NCBI GenBank assembly: GCA_037962975.1 | Contig: CM075676.1 | Span: forward strand, 49,028,001-49,092,000 | Direction: 5' to 3' | Source: Clitoria ternatea | Taxonomy: Eukaryota; Streptophyta; Magnoliopsida; Fabales; Fabaceae | DNA length: 64,000 nucleotides | Shown: in pieces, positions 1 through 10,552 of the stretch | How positions within the stretch are numbered: the first letter of the stretch is position 1 | Layout of the letters: every line of letters starts with the position of its first letter | Position numbers and translations under genes: made by a program | The notes under the pieces: model-generated | Database searches by the model: none | Told to the model about the DNA's origin: nothing | The model's input: the letters and a program-made list of their open reading frames with translations, nothing else

Positions 1-41
1 CATGCGGATTTCAACAAATATCTTGTAAGTCCTTGTCGCTT
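1..41 (-). pseudogene. Possible next exon of the gamma-adaptin remnant
   Basis: Read on the minus strand, a poly-pyrimidine stretch and AG are followed by codons for GLTRYLLKSA. This resembles the segment GLVRTLKDLA that follows the preceding exon in plant gamma-adaptins (about half identical over ten residues). The window edge cuts it off. The match is short and weak and is reported only because its position and phase are right. Confidence 0.25.
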
Positions 42-360
42 AAAATATTTGAAAAAAAATAAAATAGCTAAAGGTATCATTTTTTTAATTAAAAGTGAAA
101 ATAAAAAATGAAGAGAGAATATACATTTTCTCAAACTAGACAGACCCTAAAATTCTTGTAACAATTATCAATAAGTATATTAAAAAAAGGCATGATTCTT
201 AACTCAATTATAAAAACAAGACCGCATAAGCAAGTATGCATTTAGATACAACAACACAGAACGATTGTAGGAGATAAAATTACTTCATTAATATCACAAG
301 TAGATGTTAGGAAAATACACTATGATAGAGAAAGTAATTATTAGACGGATGGAAAAGCAC

Positions 361-1781
361 CTTTTTAATATGTTCAAGAGCTTCTGAGCTAATTTTAACA
401 CAGCTCTGTACGAAGTTGAACCCCAGTTATTAAAACTCCATGATGCTTCTCCCTTAGTAACGCAGTAGCAGGATTGACAAAATTTTCAGCCAAGTTTGGA
501 ACTTTCTTTATGATTCTTGAAGAGCACAATGCTGCCTGTATAACAGTGAGTATAGTCAGTTGATCGCAATGAACAATAATAAATTAATAATTAAAGCAGT
601 TGAATGGGAACAATTTTGTTAATAACTCAACTATTTAGAGGATGTTTGGTTTGCAATTGTAAAAATAGAGTTATGAAAATAAAAAAATTTAAAGGTTAAT
701 ATTGATATTAACGTCGTTCGAGACAATTAAAATTTCATTTGACACTAGGATTATTTTTTTCCTGCTTCCTACCTCCGTTTCGTTCACATGAACGACTCAT
801 GAGTGTCTCTAACGGAGTTTTGAGTGTGTCTAACGATGTGAAGGTCACTATCAACCTTTAAATATTTTCATTTCCTCAACTCTGTTTCCCCAACTATAAA
901 CCAAACACCCCCTTAATCATTTAGCAAATGGGAAGCAGACTTCCAAAGCAAATAATGAAAATGGGAGAAACATCCAACAAACAATGAACAAAAAAATAAC
1001 CATGGTGAGGATCAAGGATGTGGACCGAGGAATATTGGGGAAGCGGAGATGGGCTTGAAAGTTCCCTTTTTTTCCAACTTACCCGAGAAGAGGAAAAAAG
1101 ACTTCTGTTCCCTTGGACACACTTACATCTATGTAAGTGTATATCTTTTTCCTGCTTGAAATTATTATATAAATTCAAACTATCCCTCGATTCTCTTTAC
1201 ACTCTTATCCAGGAAATTTATGTGAAACTTTAAAATTAGCAATCACGCAAAACTGAAGAAAGTAACTTACTACTATTTCACAAGAACCATGAGTATGTCA
1301 CATGGCATTTTCTTTTCCTTATAAATTATAATCCTAGTCAATTAATAAAAACTCTTCAAGTAAACACCATTGCAAGAAATTAACATTTATGAAACAGAAA
1401 CAAGTAAACCATTATCTTGCAAAATAATAGCAAAGAAATTCCAAAACTAAGAACTTTAAGAGCAACTTATACTCACTATCTATAGGTGACACTATAAAGC
1501 CATAAAGGCATTTATGGTCTGTTTTCCCCTCTAACCATTCATCAATATGTAACTCTAGATATCAAATATATGCATCAAAATTAAACATTCCCGAAGTGAT
1601 AAAATTCTAGTGAAAGGATATAAAATATTATGAAAATCACCTTCTTCCGAATATTTGGATCTCGAAATTGCAGTAATCTCTCAACCTCTGGTGCAAGATC
1701 ACGAGCCATTTCAGCTGAACAAATGTTTCCTAAAGCATAAAGAGCAAGCCTCACTATATACTGATTTGTGTGATTAAGATC
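361..1781 (-). pseudogene. AP-1 complex gamma-adaptin remnant (two exons)
   Basis: Gamma-adaptin is the large subunit of the AP-1 clathrin adaptor, which sorts cargo at the trans-Golgi network. Two minus-strand exons are readable. Exon 1641-1781 encodes DLNHTNQYIVRLALYALGNI and continues to QFRDPNIRKK, with a GT donor directly after it. Exon 361-535 begins after a cag acceptor with AALCSSRIIKKVPNLAENFV and reads on to GVQLRTELC; a GT donor follows at position 360. Both match the N-terminal HEAT-like trunk of plant gamma-adaptins as I know the family. In the second exon one extra T (near 396) turns the expected Cys-Lys codons into TGT-TAA and shifts the frame; after the shift the expected ISSEALEHIKK reads on. 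Usually conserved residues are replaced (VGLAL to VRLAL, CTEL to RTEL). The upstream N-terminal exons are not visible to the right, where transposons lie. Best read as a truncated pseudogene; a sequencing error cannot be excluded for the single indel alone. Confidence 0.75.
638..912. mobile_element. Tourist-like MITE in the gamma-adaptin intron
   Basis: A 275-bp non-coding segment has long imperfect terminal inverted repeats: GAGGATGTTTGGTTT at the left and the complement of GGGGGTGTTTGGTTT at the right, with the similarity continuing inward through an AAATTTAAAGGTT-type stretch. It is flanked by a direct TTA on each side (635-637 and 913-915). A TTA/TAA duplication with GGGnnTGTTTGG termini is typical of PIF/Harbinger-derived MITEs. 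Confidence 0.7.
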
Positions 1782-2462
1782 TTTGTGATTTTAGTTAAGG
1801 TTGCTTACTTGCTATAACTCATCATAGTATTGCTACCAACTATATTTGTAAAATGCAAACTAAAAATTGAGGAGTAAAACAACAAACATTAACTTGAAAG
1901 TTGGAACTGGATACTGTTTCAAAGAATTGGTGACCAACATTAGAACTTCTTTTGACAATTTATTTTTTCATTACAAGCATGAACTTCAAGATAAAAAAAA
2001 AAGAGTTTCATACTCGATCACTGAAACACATTTTTTTACCGGATCTCTGAAACATATGTTAGCCCCCACAAATTTAGCATAAAATGGCACTTGGCCACTA
2101 ACACTATATTATAAGTAAAAATTATTTCCTTAACTTTTTTATGAAAAAATTCCCCTTAACTTGAATGCATTATTAGAGTTAAATGATTAAATATTAAGTA
2201 CTGATATAGTGATACTATTAAAACTAAATATCTAACTTGGCATACAAAATAAACTAATGTAATGACATACAAAATGAACCTTTGTGAAACCAGTGGAAGC
2301 TATATTTGTAGAAGCTCCCCCCCTTCAATTTTTTGGATGAATCTCGATCTTTTCCAACAGGTCCCTTCCCTTTAATCTATGTCATGTGCTGGATAACAGT
2401 TGCAATAATAAGAAAAAAGAAATGTGATAATTAATTAAATTTGAGGAGGGTTTGGATCACCT
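1782..2462. other. AT-rich non-coding stretch
   Basis: No coding similarity or clear repeat boundary is visible here. It lies where upstream introns of the gamma-adaptin gene would be expected, but no further exon could be read. Confidence 0.4.
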
Positions 2463-2663
2463 CCATTGATTATTTGGAAAACCTCTCTATTAAATTTTAT
2501 TTTAGGAGGTCAGAAGAAACCTCCTTAGTATAAATGAAAAAGCTCCATTATCAAATTCATTTAAAGGGGTTTAAATAAAAAATGTCATAGTATAAGTTAA
2601 TTTGAGGATGTTTTAGAAAGCTCCGTAAAAAAACCTCTGCTATTCCCCCGTTTTCTTGTAGTG
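2463..2663 (-). mobile_element. CACTA transposon terminal fragment
   Basis: The minus strand begins at 2663 with CACTACAAGAAAACGGGGGA, the canonical CACTA-superfamily terminus. It is followed by short subterminal motifs of the GGAGGTTTT / GGAGGT type repeated in both orientations, as expected for transposase-binding subterminal repeats. I do not find the matching opposite terminus, so this is probably one end of a non-autonomous or truncated copy. Confidence 0.55.
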
Positions 2664-3848
2664 AGTACTTACTTTTAACGATGGCCAGATACATGTCGTT
2701 GTATGTTCTACAACATAGCGATGACAAGATTCCGCCATTACAGGATCCAAACTTAGCACTGGAGGGAAAGTAAATAGTGACGGAATATGTTTCACCATTG
2801 CTAAATTTGTTACATTTTGCGACAAGGTTAGGGATGGCATATCAGAGCGACGGATACGTGACCATCGCTAAAGTTGACGGGCAAAAAAAAAAATTGGAAG
2901 GAAGGCAAGCATAGCTACTGTATCCTGATATCGTCGTTACATTCGTTACAGATAGCGAAGGAGTTGGCGACAATGTTTCTTTCTTTAAGAATAGCGACGG
3001 TTGGCGATGCCCTTTTTGACAACAATAGGGATAGACCGTCTTTTGGTCGCTGAAGTGGTAGTTGATTTCCTTGGCAACGTCCATTTTCTTGTACCGTCGC
3101 TTAGACCTAGCAAAATAGGCCGACCCGCATGGGCCGGCTCAGGCTTGTCATTAAAAATATAGTGTGTGAGCCTTAAAAATAAATTTGAATTTAATAATTG
3201 AAAAAAAGCCCAAAAACAAAAAAGCTTGAAAAAACAGGTTGAGTGCGGGCCGACCCGTATGGGCCGGGTGGCTCAAGTCCTTTTTTTTAAAATTTTTAAA
3301 ATTATTTATTAATTAATTTAGCAACATGAGAAGTACTATTTATTAGTTGGTGTTTTTACTAGTAGGTATTTTTCGTAGCTTAGTAGCTAATGCTTCATTC
3401 ATTTTAATTTTCAATTGTAGTACAAAACAAACATACTTTTACAAGAAAGGTTATTGATTTCATAGCATTGTTTGTCTAACAACTGTTATTTAATTTCAAT
3501 AACATAAATTTTTTTTACAAATGTTGTTTTAGAAAAATTCTAAAAAGTTAGTTCAGTTTTTTGTAATTAAATCTTTTGTAAATTAATATTTTAATATTTT
3601 TAAAATGGGCAGCTCGATTAAGCTCGTAACCCGTTAAGGACCGGGCTAAATCATCCAATTTCAAGACTTGAATTTATGCCGGCTTTTTTTGACCCGACCG
3701 TATGTAGCCCGCAACCTAATAAATCCCGGCCCGTTTAGGGCCGCCCACCTGAATTGCCAGCTATACCATCGCTATTGGGGTCACTAATTAGCGACAGTGG
3801 CTTTTGGTTGCTGAATTTTAGTAGCTATCATTTATTATTTTAGTAGTG
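2664..3848. mobile_element. Second CACTA-like fragment with GCGACGG subterminal repeats
   Basis: Repeated AGCGACGG / GGCGACA / CCATCGCTA motifs occur at about 2680-3110 and again at 3765-3830. The segment ends with TTTTAGTAGTG (3838-3848), the complement of a CACTACTAAAA terminus. A degraded TTTTCTTGTACC also occurs near 3090. Between 3115 and 3760 is an unrelated block rich in GGCCGACCCG / GGGCCGGG motifs, probably another inserted DNA element whose ends I cannot define. The minus-strand open frames across this block are not convincing genes. Confidence 0.4.
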
Positions 3849-4494
3849 GATAGAGCCAAAAAAGCCTTTTCCCTAGAACTCACTTTGTTAGTATACTCAC
3901 CAACACTAACACTTGGGTCACAAAGCCCATCAACTTGCATGGCTTGGCCATACCCATTTGTTCTTGTGCAAAACAAATAGTCTCCTTGCAAGGTTTAACA
4001 GCCACTACTTATGGGACATCCTCATCCCATACCTTATGAATTCATTTGATGCATCAAATGCAACATCTCCTGCTCTGTCATAGGATCAACCTTGTTAGGC
4101 TTTTTCACCACCTTTGTCATACTACGTTCCTTTAAAATACGGTTCCTTGGGACACCACCTGCTTCTATAGTAGCTTGATTAAAATCCTTTAAAGAAGTAG
4201 GTTTTATCACGTAGTAGGTCCAATAAAGCGCAACTTACATTTGGGCCTAAAAAAGAATAATTAAGTCTCAACCAAAAGGTCATAACAACCTAATTTTTTA
4301 CACGTTTTATGAGATTGGCTCGCTACAGGTTTCAGCAAGTGCGGACTAAAAATCCCAAAACTAAATTAGGCTTGCAATTTTCTATGACTAAGCCTATTGT
4401 TCAACTCACTTAACCCAACAGGTTTCGACACCTCTAGTAAAAAATGTGAGCATAATTAATAGAGGGTGAAAGATAATAAAAAAATGGTAGGAAT
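3849..4494. other. Unassigned flank with a short open remnant
   Basis: Mostly featureless sequence between the CACTA-like fragment and the solo LTR. It contains the minus-strand coding-like remnant listed separately. Confidence 0.3.
4034..4198 (-). pseudogene. Unidentified coding remnant
   Basis: The minus strand is open for about 55 codons ending in TAA at 4034-4036, and includes GGVPRNRILKERSMTKVVKK followed by an acidic Gln/Met-rich segment. The amino-acid composition looks protein-like, with Lys/Arg spacing unlike random AT-rich DNA. I do not recognise the family. There is no clear start codon or promoter, so it may be an exon of a decayed gene or a transposon ORF. Confidence 0.25.
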
Positions 4495-4777
4495 TGTAAC
4501 ACCCCTAATTTCGTTATTTCTTATTTAAAATAAAATTTCAAAGGAATTTAATTATAGTTCTTTAGAACTTTTTGATTGTTATATAATTTATAAAATTTTG
4601 GAATTTATATTTTTTTCATTTTTTTTAGAATGACAAAAATACCATTAACCCTTCATTTAATAACCAAAATGCCACTGTCGACATCATCGCTTACATCATC
4701 GCTTAATTACATCATCGCTTACATCATGAATAGTAAAATAAATAATTAAATAATCTTAAATAGTGAAATTTTCTTCC

Positions 4778-4785
4778 TATAAATA
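4778..4785 (+). promoter_or_regulatory. TATA box of solo LTR A
   Basis: TATAAATA in a CCTATAAATA context, at the same relative place as the TATA boxes of the related LTRs (16315-16322; 49047-49054 and 55310-55317 on the minus strand). A short purine-rich leader and a GAGAGAGA stretch follow. Confidence 0.55.
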
Positions 4786-5024
4786 GATGACTCATTTACA
4801 ACATTTCCACATAAAAATTAGAGAGAGAATCTAGAGAGATAGTGCGTAAGAAATTAGTGGAGAGTAAATTCTTTTGGTAAAAAGAAGTTCTGCCGGAGGT
4901 GTAAGATAATAACTTTCTTCTATATTATTTTTATAATTTTAGTTTATTTTTTTTAGCACTCTTAAACCATTGATATACTAGTGCTATTATGAATAAGTTA
5001 CTATAGTAAAAATAAATTATCACT

Positions 5025-5391
5025 GTGTTATTTTTACTATTTACTGTTACTATTCAAAATTTACTATTTACCGTTACTATTCAAAATTTACTATTCACTG
5101 TTATTGTTCATGATTTACCATTTACCACTACTATTCAAAAAGTTACTATTCACAATTCACTATTTACTGTTACTATTCAAAATTTACTATTTACCGTTAC
5201 TATTCAAAATTTACTATTCACTGTTATTGTTCATGATTTACCGTTTACCACTACTATTCAAAAAGTTACTATTCACAATTTACTATTTATTATTACTATT
5301 CAAAAATTACTATTTACCGTTACTATTAATGACTTACCATTTACCGTTACTATTTATTATTACTATGCACATTTACTATTTATCATTCTGA
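5025..5391 (+). repeat. TTTACTATTTACTGTTACTA tandem array
   Basis: Degenerate tandem repeats of a 25-30-bp unit built from TTACTATTTACCGTTACTATT-type phrases, including a duplicated higher-order block of roughly 130 bp. The overlapping open frames are products of the repeat and not genes. A complementary array (AATAGTAACAGTAAATAGTA) lies in the related LTRs at 48596-48830 and 54858-55093. Confidence 0.75.
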
Positions 5392-7449
5392 TAGCAATCT
5401 TAATTTTCATCTTAAGCTTATACTGAAATAAATTAGTATTAATATTTTGTTAGAACTTGGAGGCGCAGAGCGAATTCACTTTTGGTAGCAAATCAAGGTA
5501 AGGGGGGGGTGAGATTAAGGATATAATATGAAATTACATAAGAATATTGGGAGGAGTCCCCTACTCCTTTTAAACATAACAATATTATTATTTTAAAATA
5601 ATAACTTTTAACTTAAAATTTATAATAATTGTTATTAATAAATTAAGCATCTTGTGTAACTTAATATCTAAAATATTTAAGAACTTGAACTATTATGACC
5701 TATGCGGACTGGATTGAACCTATGCAAGGACTTGAACTATTACGAACTTGACTGAACCTATGCAAGGACTTGGACTATTTATGACCTATATGGACTGAAC
5801 TAGACCTATGCAAGGACTGGACTATCTTGGATTTACATAGACCTGTGCGAGGAATTGACCATAGAACTTAAAACAAAATTTATTAATTTAAATAATTATT
5901 GAATTTTAAATTATCATATTTATAACTAATGTTTAATTATTTGATTTGATTATGATTGTTAATATTTATTTATGCTTTATGATGTTTTGATTGTGATTGA
6001 CAATGTTTGATTATGATTGATAATCTTTTATTGTGGAGTTTGAGCATATAGCAAGCATGGCGGAAAGCTAAAATTCAGTAAGAAATTACTTATCTCCTAC
6101 TTCTTTATTTATTTTTTTATATTTATTCAAATTACTTTTAAGAAATTTCTTAGAAAACTACATAAGTTTTTAGAAATCTCTTTTTATCTTTTAATATATA
6201 TGTATATATCTTTACTAAAATTTAGATTTTTAGTTAGTTTATCAGAAGAAAAAGAAAGAGAATTTATTTTATAAAAATAAATTTTTTTAATATATATATA
6301 CGTATTATTTAAATGTATAAAAATATTATACAAAATTTTCAAGTACTAAGGTTTTAAATATTGATAATTCCAAATTTAAGTTTTTAGAAATTAATTTTGA
6401 ATTGACAGGTTATGAAATATATTTAAGGCTTTGAAACTCAAATTTATAAAGAGATTTGATTTGTGATTTGAAAAGGAACTGTACTAAAATTTTATGTGCG
6501 TATTTGAGAAGTTGAAAAAGTACAGTTTACTGGGGTGGCTATGTCATGATCCATAGGCCCTGATAATATAATTGAGTTTCTAAAAGCCTTAACCAACTAA
6601 ATACGCGAGTAGTTCATGCATCATGAATCATCGAAGAGAAACAAAATGATATTGTCTGGGGACGGATTATAGAAACCGAGGATACATTAGAGGAGGCTTA
6701 ATTGTGAGCCTTGGGATGAGAGGGTGTGAAAGGGTGCTTCAGGGGACCTGGGGTAGCTCCCTAGTGTCGGGTACTTTCACAATAAAAACCTTTTCAATCT
6801 GACTAGTCTCTAAGTGTTTCCATGCCAGTTGAGCTGTTCATGTTATTATTATCCGGAATTATGGAACAGTGTAAACTCCTGGTTGATCCAGTGCAAATTA
6901 AAATTTAAGGGGCCCACATGTATAAATAAGTTATGATGAAGATATGACATATCATTCATACATTCATAAATTGATTGTGCTTGTGATTGTGATTGATATT
7001 ATTATACTAGTTTGTGAAAACCCTTTATTGCTTATGTCCCATTTGGGAATATTATATTCTGTTTCTCACTCCTTTCTCTATGTTTTTGTTTCATATGTTT
7101 TAAATTAATGGTTCGTACAGAGGGAAGGATCGAAGAACATTGACAGTATATATAGCACGTTTTAGAAAGGGAGCTCGGTATGAATACCGTGGTCCAATGA
7201 ATAAATAATGTCATTAGGCAACTGCTCTTGGGCCATGGAGTTTCCTCTCTTTCTTATAATGTTTAATGTTTATTTTCTTCGGATGAATGTACAAATACTT
7301 TATAAAGTTTTAATAATATTGAGGTATTTCAGAAATAATGTATATAATTTATTCTGATAGTTTCTTTTTAACAAACATATCTTTAGTAAAAAAAAAATTA
7401 TGAATTTTTTTAGAATTTATTAAGGTGTAATAGAGGGTGTTACAGGAAT

Positions 7450-7925
7450 CCTGGTACGGGTGAGTGACAAAAAGAGGATGTTGGGCGAGGGAGAATGTTA
7501 GACATAAGGTTTTTTTATTAATGGTGCCCTTGGCAAAAAAAATTTACGAATCTAAGGTTGTTTTTGATGAAATTTCCATTCTAGGGCTGTATTATGTGTC
7601 GCATTTAGAAATCACGACATGGGTGTCGCATATTAGGAATACTACACAGCCAGAAGCTGCCACGTATCCATGTCGCATGATGTATGTACGACTTAGGTGT
7701 GGTGCATGTACTACATGCGACACCACTTCGTGTAGTGCACTTGACAAATGCAACACCAATGCTGTGGTGCATCTCCCACAGGCACCACAGCTTGTATGGT
7801 ACATCTCGCATAGGCACCATAACATCTATAAATACTGCCCTCCCAAACTGGAATAATCTCTCAGCTTGCTTCCAAATCTATAAAACACTTTCTAAGTTTT
7901 TTTAAAGTGTGTTAAAATATTCAAT
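7450..7925 (+). other. 5' region of a MULE, with repeated GTCGCAT motifs
   Basis: The block carries several GTCGCAT / GGTGCAT / GCACCA phrases in both orientations, which opens reading frames on both strands. No protein family is recognisable. It leads directly into the MULE-like coding remnant and is probably its leader or subterminal region. Confidence 0.35.
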
Positions 7926-8790
7926 ATGAATTATATGTCAGATGATGATTCTGATTATAATTTACCATTGGAGGTTGATAGTAGTGATTCATGTGAGGAT
8001 GACGAATTATTAATGGCAGATTCAGATACCGATGATGATGCTGGTTAGGGAGCTGTAATAGGTATTGGTGGATGGTCTAATCCAATCGCTTGTCAATCCT
8101 CTGGTAAATTATTTTGAAAGTTGATATATTTATTTTGAAATTAAATTTTGTTTACAAGTGTTTATTTTACTTAACGTAGGTACTGTTGAAATACCGTTTT
8201 GGAACGCGGCACCACATTATCAAAATCTTAATTTGAAGCATCAACCTAAAGAAATGGATTTTGATGATTGTAGTAGTTGAGATGTTGAGGATGAGTTGTC
8301 AGTGAGGTTAAAATTTGAAAGCAAAAGTGAAGTGCAAAATGTACTAAAACAATATACAATGAAAATGCATCAATCGTATATTGTTGTGGAGTCAAAGCTG
8401 AATAAGTTCGTTGTGAAGTGTCCCAATCAAACTACTGGATATGATTGGCGAATGCGTGCAATTCTTTCCAAAAAATGACTAAAGTGTGTTATTAGTCAAT
8501 ACAGTGACCCACATACCTTCATTAACATAACCTTTTAACAAGATCATGCAAAACTAAATGCTGATCTTATTGTTATTATTTTATATTATTTTTATTTTGC
8601 CAATTGAATACTTTATATATAGAGAGATGATCAAGAAGGAACCATCGGTGTTAATTACTTTGATTCAAGAAAGAGTTAAAACGAATTTGGCTTTGCTATT
8701 TCTTACCAAAAGGCATGGAGAACAAAACAAAAAAGTCCTTGTTAAAGTCTTTGGTGATTGAAATGAGTCATATGTTTTATTACCCTGTTG
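7926..8790 (+). pseudogene. Mutator-like (MULE) transposase N-terminal remnant
   Basis: Broken plus-strand coding sequence. An acidic start (7926) is followed by LKFESKSEVQNVLKQYTMKM and then a FVVKCPNQ...YDWRMRA segment, the pattern of the plant MuDR N-terminal domain (a Cys-containing stretch before WRLRA). Later come QDHAKLNADLI, an ISYQKAW-like stretch in a shifted frame, and FGD*NESYVLLP, matching the YxKAWRAKQKA...FGdWeeSY region upstream of the catalytic domain. Stops at 8047-8049, 8278-8280, 8476-8478 and 8759-8761 plus frameshifts inactivate it. Similarity ends abruptly near 8790; no DDE catalytic domain is present. Confidence 0.6.
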
Positions 8791-8994
8791 ACTAAGCCAC
8801 AACTGGATGAGAAATTTATCATCCTCAACTGAAACATTTTTATGGATGAATTTTCTTTGATAATGTTCTTCATCAACATTGTTTAGAGATACAACAACTT
8901 GAGATTGAAAGATTGATCTAATTGGTGTTTTAGACAAATTACCACATGATTGCACTACTTGATATGGTTGGATTTTTATAATACACTTTGGCAT
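8790..8994 (-). pseudogene. PIF/Harbinger ORF1 (Myb/SANT-like) remnant
   Basis: The minus-strand frame contains FIHKNVSVEDDKFLIQLWLS, resembling the trihelix/SANT start (NFSxEEDkLLIxSWLN) of PIF/Harbinger ORF1 proteins. Upstream residues are uninformative, and the frame then runs antisense into the MULE sequence. Only about 70 codons remain, so the assignment is tentative. Confidence 0.35.
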
Positions 8995-8999
8995 TAGCC

Positions 9000-10130
9000 A
9001 TGGTTAATGGAAACAAAGAAAATTGAAATGAATATTGAAGATAATGAAAAGGAAAATTATTCACATTTGGGTTTGATGGTATGTTTGGATTGGTGAAAGA
9101 ACTTTCAAAATTTAGATTTTGAAAAGGTTAAAAATTTTACATGTAAAGATTTGTGTTGAATTGATTGAAATCCATATAAACAAAAAATGAGAAATTAACC
9201 ATGTATTTAGGAGATACAAGAGGAAAACTTTAGAGCTAAAAATTGTTGTAAAAGTAACATTGCTAGCCGTACATATTTGTACTATTTAATATATAATTTT
9301 TAAAACATTATTTTTTTTCAAAATAAAAGAACCAATGGTAATGTTAACGTTTACAAAAATGTTTTAAGCAAATATTTTTTTCGAACGGATACCTGTAATC
9401 ACGCAATTTTTAATGACCAATTTATTGTGCTAAATGATTTTTTTGAGACTCAAATTTAAGAGTTTAGGATTTGTTTGGTTTTTATTTTTTTTCTTATTTT
9501 TAGTTTTAATTATAAAATTATCATAATATTTCTTGTTTAAAAAAATTATGCAGGAAAAAATAAAAAAGGAAAAAATTGTTCTCAATACCTATACAATTTT
9601 TTAAAATAAAAAATATAATAATTTTAAAACCAAAAATTGTGCTCAATACTTCTTATACAATTTTTTAATAATAATAATTTTATAATTAAAATTAAAAATA
9701 CAAAACGAAAATAAATACCCAACTCTAAAAAAAAAAATGCACATTGCTAGGTGGAACAAAATATCCCTGAAGATATAGCGTAAGACCTTAAATTACTCAA
9801 CACCCACCTTAAAATTGTTATAATACCTTATAATGCTTAAAACTTATCGTGGATTAGTAAAAAAAAAAAATATGTTTTACACATGTTTCACATGTCCTCC
9901 ATTTTTTTTTTTTCACGTGTTAAAGAATTATTGACTGAATAACAAGGTGATGTGGGATCATAAAATAATTTCTCCCAAATAGCATAGAAAAACTTGAATT
10001 TGTTCTTATAGTTATGTAATTTTTGTATGATAATAAAGAATTGTTACAGCATTACAGGTACAATTTTCACACCCAATATGAAATATCTTTATAATTTGTA
10101 AACAGGTTAGGTGGGGCTATTTTATAACCT
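9000..10130. other. AT-rich spacer, with a likely MITE at about 9465-9725
   Basis: No coding potential. Around 9465-9530 the sequence GTTTGGTTTTTATTTT...TTTTAATTATAAAATTAT is mirrored by the complement of 9665-9725 (GGGTATTTATTTTCGTTTTG...TTTTAATTATAAAATTAT). This gives an inverted-repeat element of about 260 bp. The exact ends and target duplication are unclear. Confidence 0.4.
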
Positions 10131-10139
10131 AAGAATATT

Positions 10140-10146
10140 TATATAA
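10140..10146 (+). promoter_or_regulatory. Candidate TATA box of the MGCC-protein gene
   Basis: TATATAA within TATTTATATAATTTAAA, about 410 bp before the start codon and followed by a pyrimidine-rich stretch typical of plant leaders. It would imply a long 5' UTR of roughly 380 nt with an upstream ORF. A nearer start site is possible. Confidence 0.4.
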
Positions 10147-10458
10147 TTTAAACATTTTTGCCCAACATCTTTTTCCCATCTTCTATTTCTTGGATCTCCT
10201 TTACACGGAGCACACAACACAGAAGAACTCAACTTCTTGGATCTCCTACCTCTTCTTCACCACTGGTACCACTTCTTCATTTCCATATTCACTTTTGAAT
10301 CTTGCTAATCTAAGCCTCAATAGTCATTGGTCACTTCCTTGTCTATTGGTTTCCTGCTATCTCTATATACAATTCCTTTTCCGACACCCCAAGCTAACAA
10401 CCAACCACATTTCAATAGCCGTTGCACTTTTGTCCTTTCTGTCAACATTTTCAAACCC

Positions 10459-10515
10459 ATGCAAATTCCCAACACTGTCCCCTACCCCCTATCCTACACC
10501 CACCTTCTAATCTAA
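10459..10515 (+). CDS. Upstream ORF (18 codons) in the putative leader
   Basis: ATG at 10459 opens 18 codons (MQIPNTVPYPLSYTHLLI) and ends in TAA at 10513-10515, 37 nt before the main ATG. If the leader starts near 10170, a ribosome would meet it first, so it could damp translation of the main ORF. No conservation evidence is available from one sequence. Confidence 0.3.
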   Translation: MQIPNTVPYPLSYTHLLI

Positions 10516-10552
10516 ATCCAACAACCCCTTTCCTATCCATCCCAAAATCCAA

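Larger units (their letters stand above)
4495..7444 (+). mobile_element. Solo LTR, TGTAACACCC family (copy A)
   Basis: A 2950-bp segment starts TGTAACACCCC, ends GAGGGTGTTACA and is flanked by the exact 5-bp direct repeat ggaat (4490-4494, 7445-7449). No internal coding region is present, so it is a solo LTR left by LTR-LTR recombination. The 6600-6920 block (GGGGACGGATTATAGAAACC onward) recurs at 43370-43610 and, inverted, in both LTRs of the element at 46159-56229, which makes these copies one LTR family. Sense is plus, judged from the complete minus-sense relative that keeps its primer binding site. Confidence 0.85.

Noticed and set aside
1925..1950. Plus-strand KELVTN reading resembling the gamma-adaptin LVTNSLKQ segment
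   Set aside because: Wrong strand relative to the adaptin exons and no further similarity; a chance match.
2842..3084. 80-codon minus-strand frame
   Set aside because: Lies in CACTA-like subterminal repeats (GCGACGG motifs); no domain, composition follows the repeats.
5025..5426. 133-codon frame in solo LTR A
   Set aside because: Repeat-derived translation of a TTTACTATTTAC array; a second frame is open over the same array.
7464..7856. Overlapping plus and minus frames of 70-130 codons
   Set aside because: Symmetrical GTCGCAT/ATGCGAC-type repeats keep several frames open on both strands; no protein similarity recognised.
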